NCBI RefSeq assembly: GCF_023953965.1
Contig: NZ_JAMLIX010000001.1
Location: 3,074,626 to 3,138,625 of the forward strand
Direction of reading: 5' to 3'
DNA: 64,000 nt
Origin: Bosea sp. (in: a-proteobacteria)
GTDB lineage: Bacteria > Pseudomonadota > Alphaproteobacteria > Rhizobiales > Beijerinckiaceae
The notes beneath the pieces were generated by a model, which saw nothing but the letters and a program-made list of their open reading frames with translations, ran no database searches and was not told the DNA's origin. Positions within the stretch are counted from its first letter, which is position 1. Each line of letters begins with the position of its first letter. Of this stretch, positions 52,680 through 61,333 are shown one piece after another. Made by a program: the position numbers and the translations under genes.

Positions 52680-55600
52680 TTATGCCGCCTCCTTTTCGCC
52701 GATGCGCTCGACCGGCCAGCGTTCGAGCAGCTTTGCGAGCACGACCGGCCCGTTGGCGTCGACCGGCACGAACATGCGCAGCTTCCACGAGATGATCTCG
52801 TGGAACAGGCCATAGGCCGAGAGCCGTTCGCGCATGGTGTCGGTGAAGCCTGAGAGTTCGATCCGGTTCGCGCCCATGACGCGAGCGCGCCGAAGCTGAA
52901 GTCCCTCGGCGAGATCGAGAATGGTGCGGCCATCCATCAGCGCCATGAAGGCGTCATCAGGCGTGAGCGCGGTTGTGCCGGTCGTGGTCGCATTGGCGGC
53001 CCAGGCCGGAGAGACCTTGCGGCCGATGATGCGCTCGCCGTCATCGGTCTGGAGGCGATACACCCGCGTCGACTCGTTCGGCAGACGCTTCCAGATCGGC
53101 AGCAGCAAGCCGGTGACGACGTGGATCGTGCTGTCGGCAAACTCCGGCACCTGCGCGATCTCGGCATTCCAGGCCGCGGCGAAAACATCCTGATCGGCCT
53201 CGATCCAGTGCGTTTCGCCCATGGCCTTGAGGTGAATGTTATGCCCCTCCATCGGGCGCAGCAGACGCACGCGGCGCTCGATCTCGCCGTCGTCGAGCAT
53301 GATGCTGGTGGTGGACACCTGCACGGCGGCGCGGCCGGAACGCTCGTTGACGAGCAGCTTCGCACGTTGGTCATCGAGATGGCCGAGTGCTTCGTCCAGC
53401 GTCAGCGGACGATTGCGCTCGCGCTGCGTAATGGTGAGCAGCCGGGTTTCCGCGCCGGTGCCCGGATGGACATAGATGGTCTTGCGGTCGGTGACCGTGA
53501 ACCGCTCGGCGGTCAGCGTCTCCAGCCCGGCGTCATAGGTGCCGCTCGCGATGGCGCCCTCGATGCGCGCGGTCAGCAATTGCTCGAAGGCGGTGAAGAG
53601 GACGCCCTGAAGCTCGATGGTGAGCGCCAGCAGCCGATTGAGGAAGGTCGTGATCGGCGGCAGATCGTCCTTGATGCCGGTCGGGTCCATCAGCTTCAGG
53701 CCGGTGGCGGACTCGAAGCGGTCGAGCGAGCAGCCCTCGACCTTGCCGCGCACCAGCAGCATATAGAGCTGGCGCAGCGCATCGCGCGCATAGGAGCTTT
53801 CCAGATTGTCCTCCGGGCGGAACAGACCTTGCCCGCCGGTCTGGCGCTGGCCGCGCGTGATCGCGCCGAGCGTGTCGAGGCGGCGCGCGATGGTCGAGAG
53901 GAAGCGCTTCTCGGCCTTCACGTCGGTTGCGATCGGACGAAACAGCGGCGGCTGCGCCTGGTTGGTCCTATGCGTGCGGCCGAGGCCCTGGATGGCGGCG
54001 TCGGCCTTCCAGCCGGGTTCGAGGAGGTAGTGGACACGCAGGCGCGTGTTCCGCGCCGACAGTTCGGCGTGGTAGCTGCGCCCGGTGCCGCCGGCGTCGG
54101 AGAAGATCAGCACGCGCTTGGCATCGTCCATGAACGCCTGCGTTTCCGCAAGATTGGCGGACGCGGCGCGGTTCTCGACCACCAGACGCTGGCCCTTGCG
54201 AACGATCCGGCGCGAGCGGCCTGTCACCTCGGCCACCGTGTCGGTGCCGAAGTGCTGGACGATCTGGTCGAGCGCGCCGGGGACGGCCGGCAGGCTCGCG
54301 AGCATCTCGATCAGCGCGGTGCGGCGGGCCACGGCCTCGCGGCTTTCGACGGGCTGGCCGTCACGCATGACCGGACGGGACGAGACCTTGCCATCGCTGT
54401 CGGTGAACGGCTCATAGAGCTGCACCGGGAAGCTGGTTTCGAGGTAGGACAGGACATATTCGCGCGGCGTGATGTCCGCCCGAATATCGTTCCATTCCTC
54501 GGTTGGGATTTCGGCCAGCCGCCGTTCCGTCAGCGCCTCGCCGGTCGAGACGATCTGGATCACGGCCGAATGGCCGGCTTCCAGATCGGCAGTGATCGAC
54601 CGGATCAGGGTCGGGGTTTTCATGCTGGTGAGCAGATGGCCGAAGAACCGCTGCTTGGCGGACTCGAACGCCGAGCGGGCGGCGGACTTCGCCTGCTTGT
54701 TCAGCGTGCCGGACGATCCGGTGATGTTGGCGGCCTCCATCGCCGCGTCGAGATTATTGTGAATGATGGCGAAGGCCCCGGCATAGGCGTCGTAGATGCG
54801 GGTCTGCTCCGGCGTCAGCGCGTGCTCGACCAGCTCGTATTCCACGCCGTCGAAGGAGAGCGAACGGGCGGTGTAGAGGCCGAGCGCCCGCAGGTCGCGG
54901 GCGAGCACTTCCATCGCCGCGACGCCGCCGGCTTCGATCGCCTCGACGAACTCGGCGCGGGTTCCGAACGGGAAATCCTCGCCGCCCCAGAGGCCGAGCC
55001 GCTGGGCATAGGCGAGATTGTGGACGGAGGTGGCGCCGGTCGCCGAGACATAGGTGATGCGGGCGTTCGTGAGTGCGTGCTGGAGGCGAAGCCCGGCGCG
55101 TCCCTGTTGCGAGGCGGCGACATCGCCGCGTTCACCCTTGCCACCGGCAGCATTCTGCATCGCGTGCGCCTCGTCGAAAATGATTGCTCCATCGAAATCG
55201 GAACCCAACCATTCAACGATCTGCTTGACGCGCGATAGCTTTTCGCCGCGGTCGTCGGAGCGCAGCGTGGCGTAGGTTGTAAATAGGACGCCTTCGGGCA
55301 GCGTGATCGGCCGTCCTTGCGGGAAGCGTGACAGCGGCGTGACCAGCAGGCGCTCCATGCCGAGCGCGCTCCAGTCGCGTTGCGCGTCCTCCAAGAGCTT
55401 GTCGGATTTGGAGATCCAGACCGCCTTGCGCCGACCTTGAAGCCAGTTGTCGAGGATGATCGCGGCAGACTGGCGGCCCTTGCCGACGCCGGTGCCGTCG
55501 CCGATGAAGAAGCCGCGCCGGAAGCGCACGGCCTTCTCGGCATCGTCACGCGCGGCGGAAACAAGATCGAACGTCTCGTCCACGGTCCATGAGCCGGCAA

Positions 55601-57005
55601 GATAGTCCGAATGAGCTTCGCCGGCATAGACCAGCGTTTCGATCTGGGCGTCGGACAGAAGCTCGCGGATGTTGGCGGGGAGTTGCGGGCGATAGCTGGG
55701 CTTCGGCGGCGCGACGCTCGCCATCGCCGCCGACTGCACAAGCTTGGTCGGGTGAGCCTGAGACCCGGAAATACGGATCGCCTGCAATCCGTATTCTTCG
55801 TAGATGGCGTCGGAGATGCGGCCACCGTCGTCGACCTCTGCCTGTGCGTCGATGATCTCATAGTCGAGCGCGACGCCTTCCGGCTCGACCATCGGCGCGG
55901 CGGGCGCGGTCCTAGCGGCGCGGTTGAGATAGCCGCGCACGCTGCGCGCGGCGGCGGGCGCAGCCGCCGGAACGATGACGGACGGATCGAGCGGCAGGCG
56001 CGGCGGAAGATGCGCGCCGATCCAGTCCATGAGGGTCGCGGCGTCCGGCGCGGCGCCCGGCGAGGCAGGGAAAACCGTGGGATCGTCGGCGGGCAACTTG
56101 TCGATGACGGTGAGCCGCGTTGCGAAGGTCGTGCCATGCTTGGCATAGACCGCACCGTCTATCCCGGCGGAGAATACGACCCGGCCGCGTTCCTGCAAGC
56201 GGGTGAAGGCGGCGGTCCAGGCCGGCGCTTCCGGGCCGAAGTTCGCGCCGGTGATCGTCACGAGACGGCCGCCGGGCGCCAGCCGCGCGAGCGCCGAGGC
56301 GACATGGCGGAACGCGGCGTTAGCCACGCGGCCCTCGACATGGACCATCGCCGAGAATGGCGGGTTCATCAGCGCGACGGACGGGATAATGGCGGCATCG
56401 AGATGGTCGTCGATCTGGGCCGCGTCGAAGCGGGTGACGGGGATGGCCGGAAAGAGGAAGGAAAGCAGCGCGGCGCGCGTATCGGCCAGCTCGTTCAGCA
56501 CCAGCGAGCCGCCGGCGATCTCGGCGAGGATCGCCAGCAGCCCGGTCCCGGCCGAGGGCTCCAGCACGCGGTCGGCGGGCGTGATCGCGGCCGCGGTCGC
56601 GGCGACCAGGCCAAGCGGGATCGGGGTCGAGAATTGCTGGAGCGCCTGGCTCTCCTGCGAGCGGCGGGTATGGGTCGGCAGAAGACCGGCGATCTTGCCG
56701 AGCAGCGGGAGTGCTGCGACCGGAGAACCGGCTTTGCGGAAAAGCGCCTTTCCGTATTTACGCAGGAAGAGAACGGTTGCGACCTCGCACGCCTCATAGG
56801 CGGTTTTCCAGTCCCAGAGGCCGGTCGCGTCGGAGCCGCCGAAGGCCGCCTCCATGGCGCCGCGCAGGGCGACGGCATCGACACGCGCGCCGCGTTCGAG
56901 ATGCGGCAGGATCAGGAGGGCGGCAGCGTGGACGGCAGCGGAATCGCCGGATGCGGCGAGCGGCGTCGCCGGCAGCGTATCGGCAAGGGAAAGCAGAGCG
57001 TTCAT
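52680..57005 (-). CDS. Strawberry-notch-type methylase-helicase of an integrative element
   Basis: A 1441-residue protein with two enzymatic parts. Residues about 120-300 form an N6-adenine-type methyltransferase (LEPSAGTG at 148-155, catalytic NPPF at 214-217). From about 440 a superfamily 2 helicase of the strawberry-notch group follows (GDGTGVGKG at 502-510, DEAH at 611-614, and QGLGRTHRTNQ in the second RecA domain). Such proteins are common on alphaproteobacterial plasmids and integrative elements, but no activity is established. The start at 57005 excludes 42 residues encoded by the leader. Anti-restriction or replication roles are both possible. Confidence 0.88.
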   Translation of the reverse strand: MNALLSLADTLPATPLAASGDSAAVHAAALLILPHLERGARVDAVALRGAMEAAFGGSDATGLWDWKTAYEACEVATVLFLRKYGKALFRKAGSPVAALPLLGKIAGLLPTHTRRSQESQALQQFSTPIPLGLVAATAAAITPADRVLEPSAGTGLLAILAEIAGGSLVLNELADTRAALLSFLFPAIPVTRFDAAQIDDHLDAAIIPSVALMNPPFSAMVHVEGRVANAAFRHVASALARLAPGGRLVTITGANFGPEAPAWTAAFTRLQERGRVVFSAGIDGAVYAKHGTTFATRLTVIDKLPADDPTVFPASPGAAPDAATLMDWIGAHLPPRLPLDPSVIVPAAAPAAARSVRGYLNRAARTAPAAPMVEPEGVALDYEIIDAQAEVDDGGRISDAIYEEYGLQAIRISGSQAHPTKLVQSAAMASVAPPKPSYRPQLPANIRELLSDAQIETLVYAGEAHSDYLAGSWTVDETFDLVSAARDDAEKAVRFRRGFFIGDGTGVGKGRQSAAIILDNWLQGRRKAVWISKSDKLLEDAQRDWSALGMERLLVTPLSRFPQGRPITLPEGVLFTTYATLRSDDRGEKLSRVKQIVEWLGSDFDGAIIFDEAHAMQNAAGGKGERGDVAASQQGRAGLRLQHALTNARITYVSATGATSVHNLAYAQRLGLWGGEDFPFGTRAEFVEAIEAGGVAAMEVLARDLRALGLYTARSLSFDGVEYELVEHALTPEQTRIYDAYAGAFAIIHNNLDAAMEAANITGSSGTLNKQAKSAARSAFESAKQRFFGHLLTSMKTPTLIRSITADLEAGHSAVIQIVSTGEALTERRLAEIPTEEWNDIRADITPREYVLSYLETSFPVQLYEPFTDSDGKVSSRPVMRDGQPVESREAVARRTALIEMLASLPAVPGALDQIVQHFGTDTVAEVTGRSRRIVRKGQRLVVENRAASANLAETQAFMDDAKRVLIFSDAGGTGRSYHAELSARNTRLRVHYLLEPGWKADAAIQGLGRTHRTNQAQPPLFRPIATDVKAEKRFLSTIARRLDTLGAITRGQRQTGGQGLFRPEDNLESSYARDALRQLYMLLVRGKVEGCSLDRFESATGLKLMDPTGIKDDLPPITTFLNRLLALTIELQGVLFTAFEQLLTARIEGAIASGTYDAGLETLTAERFTVTDRKTIYVHPGTGAETRLLTITQRERNRPLTLDEALGHLDDQRAKLLVNERSGRAAVQVSTTSIMLDDGEIERRVRLLRPMEGHNIHLKAMGETHWIEADQDVFAAAWNAEIAQVPEFADSTIHVVTGLLLPIWKRLPNESTRVYRLQTDDGERIIGRKVSPAWAANATTTGTTALTPDDAFMALMDGRTILDLAEGLQLRRARVMGANRIELSGFTDTMRERLSAYGLFHEIISWKLRMFVPVDANGPVVLAKLLERWPVERIGEKEAA

Positions 57006-57110
57006 CGTGGAAGTCCTCGGGAGAGCGGAAACGGGCAAGCCTGCCGGCGCTCTCTCTCGGACCGGACGGGCTCGAAACCGTCCCGGCCACTCTCTCCCTC
57101 CGACGCCGTA
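57006..57110 (-). promoter_or_regulatory. Structured 5' leader D, upstream of the strawberry-notch gene
   Basis: The minus-strand leader contains a short hairpin (GGACGG/CCGTCC, 57064-57083), the purine tract GAGAGAGAG (about 57050-57058) and an upstream GGAGAGAGTGG. It is the most divergent of four related leaders in this module (others at 58846-58945, 61169-61262 and 63235-63317). Confidence 0.5.
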
Positions 57111-57120
57111 GCGATAGCCG

Positions 57121-57158
57121 ACATGAAACAAGCGCCCGGCCGTGAGGCGGGGCGCTTG
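57121..57158 (-). terminator. Intrinsic terminator-like hairpin after the 57165-57809 gene
   Basis: A perfect 9-bp stem, CAAGCGCCC (57129-57137) with GGGCGCTTG (57150-57158), begins seven bases beyond the stop codon. On the minus strand it is followed by TTTC, a weak U-tract. Confidence 0.6.
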
Positions 57159-57164
57159 TGAAGG

Positions 57165-57809
57165 TCAGCCGAAACGGCGTCCGGTTTCGGTGAATGTGTA
57201 TTGGTTGGCGGTGATCGTCTCGTCTACGGCCTCGTCCGAACTGAGGTATTCATATTCGCGTTCGAGCTGGCGGTAGAGCCAGCGGGCGAGATCGCGCAGC
57301 GCCTCGATCACGGCGTCCTCCGCATCGGCGGTCATGTCCTGATACGTCGGGCTGTCGCGTTCCACCGAGATCGCCATGCAATACTCGTGAGAATAGCGGC
57401 CGCGATGGCTGACATCGGCGCGGAGCTGATAGAAGTTGCGGCGCTGGATCGCGAGCAGGTCATCGGCGATCGCGTGCAGGCGCGTGTCCTGCGGTGCGTG
57501 CTCGCGAATTTCGCGGGTGGCGTTCTTGCGAAAGGCGTAAAACGCCTGATAGCCGGCGCCATCGCCCTGCGACCAGAAGCCGGTAAACGAAATCTGCGGC
57601 TCCTGCCGGGTGCCGCCTCCCATGAGGCGAACGGGCCGGGTTTTGAGGCAGATGCCGAGGATTTCCGCGATGCGCTGGAAATCCGCGAAGACGGAATCAT
57701 ACCAGTCGTAGTCGAATCCGCCTTCGCGATACCAGGCGCGGGCGTTGTCCTTGGCGGCGTTGGAAAGCTCGTCGAGCCGATAAACGGTCGTTTCGATGAT
57801 CTCAGACAT
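57165..57809 (-). CDS. Conserved integrative-element protein, sometimes annotated antitoxin-like
   Basis: A 214-residue soluble protein (MSEIIETTVYRLDELSNAAK). It is rich in aromatic and acidic residues (DYDWYDSVFADFQ, RDLARWLYRQLEREYEY). Close relatives occur on alphaproteobacterial elements, and I recall database names such as antitoxin of toxin-antitoxin stability system, but no toxin is adjacent and I see no DNA-binding motif, so that name is not supported here. It overlaps the preceding gene by eight bases. The start at 57809 discards an upstream Arg-rich stretch that is antisense-like. Confidence 0.72.
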   Translation of the reverse strand: MSEIIETTVYRLDELSNAAKDNARAWYREGGFDYDWYDSVFADFQRIAEILGICLKTRPVRLMGGGTRQEPQISFTGFWSQGDGAGYQAFYAFRKNATREIREHAPQDTRLHAIADDLLAIQRRNFYQLRADVSHRGRYSHEYCMAISVERDSPTYQDMTADAEDAVIEALRDLARWLYRQLEREYEYLSSDEAVDETITANQYTFTETGRRFG

Positions 57810-58218
57810 CGGGCTCTCCTCCGTCGAGAACTCGGGCGAGCCAGCCGTCGGTATAGGTCCAGGCGATGGTCTCGCCGGTGGCGAGATCGAGGACATGCGC
57901 GCCGCCGCCGAAGCCGTCGAGGCGCGGCTTCGAGCAGGTGTTGGCATATTGGAAGCCCCAGCGGCCGGAGAGACCGAACGCCGCCGCGCACCGCTGGACG
58001 AACCGGATGACATGCGCGGGATCGCCGGTGGTGTCATCGCGCATCCAGAGTTGCGTGCCGCCATGCTCGGGTACGATCGACAGGAGGAAGCCTTCCGATG
58101 GCGGGTCTTCGGCGGCGTTCTCGGCGGCGAGCAAGTTGTAAAGATCGAGCGCGCGAGCGGCATTGTCGGGCGTGCCCACGTCGAGCAGGCAGGAGAAGTG
58201 GGTGAAATATTCGGCCAT
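57802..58218 (-). CDS. Conserved hypothetical protein of the element backbone
   Basis: A 138-residue soluble protein (MAEYFTHFSCLLDVGTPDNA) with a C-terminal region that reads like a small beta-rich domain (GAHVLDLATGETIAWTYTDG). I recognise no functional family. It overlaps the downstream gene by eight bases, so the pair is co-expressed. It is preceded by a hairpin at 58241-58259. Confidence 0.68.
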   Translation of the reverse strand: MAEYFTHFSCLLDVGTPDNAARALDLYNLLAAENAAEDPPSEGFLLSIVPEHGGTQLWMRDDTTGDPAHVIRFVQRCAAAFGLSGRWGFQYANTCSKPRLDGFGGGAHVLDLATGETIAWTYTDGWLARVLDGGEPDV

Positions 58219-58230
58219 GACTGGCTCCTG

Positions 58231-58259
58231 AAACGACGAAACCCGGCGCGTGGCCGGGT
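58231..58259 (-). terminator. Terminator-like hairpin between two element genes
   Basis: Stem ACCCGGC (58241-58247) with GCCGGGT (58253-58259) and a 5-base loop. On the minus strand it follows the stop of the 58288-58845 gene and is followed by TTCGTCGTTT, an imperfect U-tract. Confidence 0.5.
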
Positions 58260-58287
58260 CGAATGGATGAAAGAGCGTGGCGAAAAG

Positions 58288-58845
58288 TCAGGCGGCGAGC
58301 GGCAATCGCAGAAGCTCGGCGGCCGTCTCGCGCCACAGCGCATGGACCAGCCGCGCTTCGAGCTGGCTGGCACGGTAGCGATATTCGCGAGCCGGGCCGT
58401 GCTCGCCGCGACCGGCCGCGGCGAAGGCCGCGCCGCGCAGCTTGCTGGCCTCGGTCACGATCTGGCGGGCCTCGGCGTCGGATGCGACCGGCTGCTGCCA
58501 GAGGATGATCCCGGCCCGGATCGTTCCGGCGAGAACCAGTCCCTGATCGCAGTCCTGAATGATCACGATGCGCGGGCGGAAACGCAGCGTGTCGTCGGTC
58601 CCGACACGGATGTCGCCGGCCGCGACACGGCGGCTGGCGACGGACATGGCCTCTTCGGGCGACGGGCATTCGCCGAGGACGACGATACGGTCGAAATCAT
58701 CGGCTTCGTTGACGCCTTCATAGCTGGCGGTGCCGATGCAGGAGATCCGCAACGGCATTTTCTGTGCCCGCTGCAGGGTCGGCAGGATGTGCCGGGCGAG
58801 AATGGCGCCGATCGGGGCGATGCAGGATTGCCGGGAAAGGGTCAT
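58288..58845 (-). CDS. Hypothetical protein of the element backbone
   Basis: A 185-residue protein with no family I can name. The middle looks like an alpha/beta fold (FDRIVVLGECPSPEEAMSVA, and FRPRIVIIQDCDQGLVLAG), and the C-terminus is helical with many Ala and Arg. The start at 58845 is the first ATG after leader B and is preferred over upstream ATG codons that lie inside the leader. It is probably a single-gene unit between leader B and the 58241 hairpin. Confidence 0.62.
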   Translation of the reverse strand: MTLSRQSCIAPIGAILARHILPTLQRAQKMPLRISCIGTASYEGVNEADDFDRIVVLGECPSPEEAMSVASRRVAAGDIRVGTDDTLRFRPRIVIIQDCDQGLVLAGTIRAGIILWQQPVASDAEARQIVTEASKLRGAAFAAAGRGEHGPAREYRYRASQLEARLVHALWRETAAELLRLPLAA

Positions 58846-58945
58846 GGGATCTACTCCGCGACGGGGGGCGGAAGACTCTCCTCCACCTCGTAACCCGTCA
58901 CGGCCAGGCCGTCCGGCCTCTGCCTCTCTCCACTCTCGGAAGGTG
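58846..58945 (-). promoter_or_regulatory. Structured 5' leader B, upstream of the 58288-58845 gene
   Basis: On the minus strand CCGTGACGGG (58894-58903) pairs with CCCGTCGCGG (58856-58865) across a segment that contains GGAGGAGAGTCTTCCG. The same two blocks occur in the leader at 63235-63317. A GGCCGGACGGCCTGGCC hairpin precedes the stem. Confidence 0.65.
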
Positions 58946-58960
58946 GCCGTGGCCAGCATG

Positions 58961-58992
58961 AAAAATGCGCCCCACCGGATGATGGGGCGCAT
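58961..58992 (-). terminator. Rho-independent terminator of parB
   Basis: A perfect 10-bp stem, ATGCGCCCCA (58965-58974) with its complement (58983-58992), and TTTTT immediately after it on the minus strand. It lies eight bases beyond the parB stop. Confidence 0.85.
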
Positions 58993-58999
58993 GTTTCGA

Positions 59000-61168
59000 T
59001 CATTCGGCCGCGACGAGCGCGACGTGCTCGTCTTCAGCCTCAGCGGCTTCGTCCTCGTCGCCATCGCCTGCCAGGAAGTCCGGCAGGGCCTCGCCGTCAC
59101 CGGCATCGCCAGCATCCGCGGCGTCACCGTCGAGGTCCGCCAGGCGCAGCGGTTCGGGCAGCCAGCCGGTTTCGGCCAGCAGGCGCTCGGCTTCCTTCGC
59201 CATGTCGCCCTTCTTCAGATGGCTGATGAGCTGGGCGGCGCGCTCGCCCGCACCTTCGCGGACGGCTTCGAGGATGCGGGGCTTGGTCACGCGGCCGAGA
59301 TAGTTGTCGACCGTGGGCCTCCAGCCGGCGTCGGCCACCATGTCGAAGCCGGTGGCGCGGGCGATGCGATCGGCGCCGGAGAGGCGGCGATCAAGGCCGA
59401 ACTGCGAGACGCCGGAACCGCTGTGGGGGTTCGGCCGCTCGTAGAGCGCGTTGACGCCATAGCTGACGCAATGGGCCAAGAGCGCCATCCGGCTCGCCTC
59501 GTCGAGCGCGGCGATCCAGTCCCAGAGCGCACCTTCGTCGGAAGGAACGTCGGCCTTCCAGGCGGCGAAGCGGTCGTCGATGGCCTTGGCCGAGGGCGTG
59601 TCGCTGAGATCGCTGCCCTGCACACCGAAACGGTGCTGACGCACGAAGATTTCCAGGCAGCCGGTCGGCGCCGAATAGTGATAACGCTGCATGACAAGGC
59701 GGTGCAGGAGCGCCGTCATCGCGACATGCGGGTTGTTGGCGAGCGCATCGTGGAGCGCGAGCGTGCGATGCGCGGTGAGTTCGATCACCAGCCGTTCGGG
59801 AAGCGGCTTGATGCCGTCATCCTCGTCGTCCTCCGCATCGACCGGCTCGCCGCCGATGGTGATGACGGCCCGCTGGACGCCGGGCTGGGCCGCGACCACG
59901 CTGCCTTCGGACTCGCCATCGCCGGCATCCTCCTCGCCGTCGACGGCGACGGGCGCTTCATCCTCGGGACGGACATAGCCGCGGGCAACGACAAGCTCGC
60001 CGGCACGGTCGATGCTGATGAAGACGCCCGCGCGGGCGATCTCGGCAGCGTCATAGATCGCCGGACGTTTCTCGAAGGCGCTCAGCGCGGCCTCGATCTC
60101 GCCGAGGCGTGCGTCGATCTCATCGGGCAACTCGTCGTAATCGGCATGTTCCGCCTCGAGCCGCTCATATTCCTCGCGCAGCGCCTCGCGGGTGGCGCGC
60201 TCCTCGTCGCTCAGATCGGGGAACGTGCCGGTCAGGACGCGAAGGCCGCGATCATGGCCGTAGGGCAGATCGGTATCGACCTCGATCCACTTCCAGCCTT
60301 CGGCCGCGACTTCATCGGCGATACCCTTCAGCTTGTCGGAGACCAGCCGGTCGAGCAGCTCGGGATTTTCCAGCCAGCCTTCGTCCTCGTCGGAGAAGAG
60401 ATCGCGCAGCATCACGCCGCCGGCCTGTTCATAGGCTTCGATGCCGATGAACTGCGCGCGCTTGTCATCGGTCGGCACCGTCGTCTCGGTCAGCAGATCG
60501 CGAGCATACCAGGGCTGGCGGTTGTGAGAACGCTGGATCGCCTCCCAGACCTGTTCCTGTCGGGCATGATCCGGGTTGACGGTGAACGCCTCCAGCATCG
60601 CCAGCGTCATCTCGCTGCGCGCATAGGCGTCCAGCAGGGACTGCGCGACGCGGGCGAGCCGGAGCCGCTGGGCGATGTAGCGCGGCGTGGTGCGATAGGC
60701 GTCTGCGACTTCCTCCTTGGACATGCCGCCATCGACCATGCGCTTGAACGCCTTGAACTGGTCGAGCGGATGCAGCGCCAGCCGGATGACGTTCTCGGCG
60801 TAGGAATCGTCGACGGCCGAGGTCTTGGCATTGACCTTCTTGACCAGGCAGGGCACCAAGCCGTCGGCAGGGAAGCGGCCCGCCGCGACCAGGCGGGCGA
60901 TCGCGCGGTAGCGCCTGCCGCCGGCCGGGGTCTCGAAATCGCCGGTCTCGGCGCCGGCATCGTCAAGGACGGCACGGACATTGAGGCCCATCACGAGGTC
61001 TTCGCGGCGGTCGATGTCCTGGGTCAGCTCATCGAGGCCCTGTTCGACGTCGATCTCGCGGACGTTGCTGTCCGAAAGCCTGATACGGTTGAACGGAATG
61101 TCGCGCGTGCGCGAAAATTCGATCATCGGGGCGACGGCGGGGGTCTTCTTGCGTGCGGCCTTGGCCAT
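59000..61168 (-). CDS. Large ParB/Spo0J-family protein
   Basis: A 722-residue protein. The N-terminal ParB/sulfiredoxin-like domain contains RIRLSDSNVRE, GLDELTQDI and ETPAGGRRYRAIARL (the CTP-binding GxxRxxA-type box); the helix-turn-helix is SKEEVADAYRTTPRYIAQRL. It is over twice the length of chromosomal ParB, with an acidic middle (about 340-460) and a long C-terminal domain without known motifs. Such large ParB proteins belong to plasmids and integrative elements and may act in maintenance or gene control. No parA is in the window. It has its own leader and terminator. Confidence 0.88.
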   Translation of the reverse strand: MAKAARKKTPAVAPMIEFSRTRDIPFNRIRLSDSNVREIDVEQGLDELTQDIDRREDLVMGLNVRAVLDDAGAETGDFETPAGGRRYRAIARLVAAGRFPADGLVPCLVKKVNAKTSAVDDSYAENVIRLALHPLDQFKAFKRMVDGGMSKEEVADAYRTTPRYIAQRLRLARVAQSLLDAYARSEMTLAMLEAFTVNPDHARQEQVWEAIQRSHNRQPWYARDLLTETTVPTDDKRAQFIGIEAYEQAGGVMLRDLFSDEDEGWLENPELLDRLVSDKLKGIADEVAAEGWKWIEVDTDLPYGHDRGLRVLTGTFPDLSDEERATREALREEYERLEAEHADYDELPDEIDARLGEIEAALSAFEKRPAIYDAAEIARAGVFISIDRAGELVVARGYVRPEDEAPVAVDGEEDAGDGESEGSVVAAQPGVQRAVITIGGEPVDAEDDEDDGIKPLPERLVIELTAHRTLALHDALANNPHVAMTALLHRLVMQRYHYSAPTGCLEIFVRQHRFGVQGSDLSDTPSAKAIDDRFAAWKADVPSDEGALWDWIAALDEASRMALLAHCVSYGVNALYERPNPHSGSGVSQFGLDRRLSGADRIARATGFDMVADAGWRPTVDNYLGRVTKPRILEAVREGAGERAAQLISHLKKGDMAKEAERLLAETGWLPEPLRLADLDGDAADAGDAGDGEALPDFLAGDGDEDEAAEAEDEHVALVAAE

Positions 61169-61262
61169 GGTCTTCACTCCATGACGGACTCCGTGAGGCT
61201 CTCTCTCGGATCTCAATCCGTCACGAAGCGAAGCGCCGCCCTCTCACTCTAGGAGGGCAGCG
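61169..61262 (-). promoter_or_regulatory. Structured 5' leader C, upstream of parB
   Basis: On the minus strand CGTGACGGA (61217-61225) pairs with TCCGTCATG (61180-61188, one G.U) around a GAGAGAGAGCC tract. Upstream lies CTAGAGTGAGAG (about 61240-61251), which is also found unchanged before the ArdC gene leader. Confidence 0.6.
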
Positions 61263-61333
61263 CCACGCACCATGCTCGCGGGATTGTCGCAGACGCACGC
61301 ATCCGGCTTTCCGTATTTCCGGCTTTCAGCCGA

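Noticed and set aside
57165..57809. Toxin-antitoxin module
   Set aside because: The name antitoxin is attached to some relatives, but no toxin-like partner or DNA-binding domain is visible.
58730..61252. 840-residue plus-strand frame over parB
   Set aside because: Antisense to a gene with ParB motifs, its own start region and a terminator.
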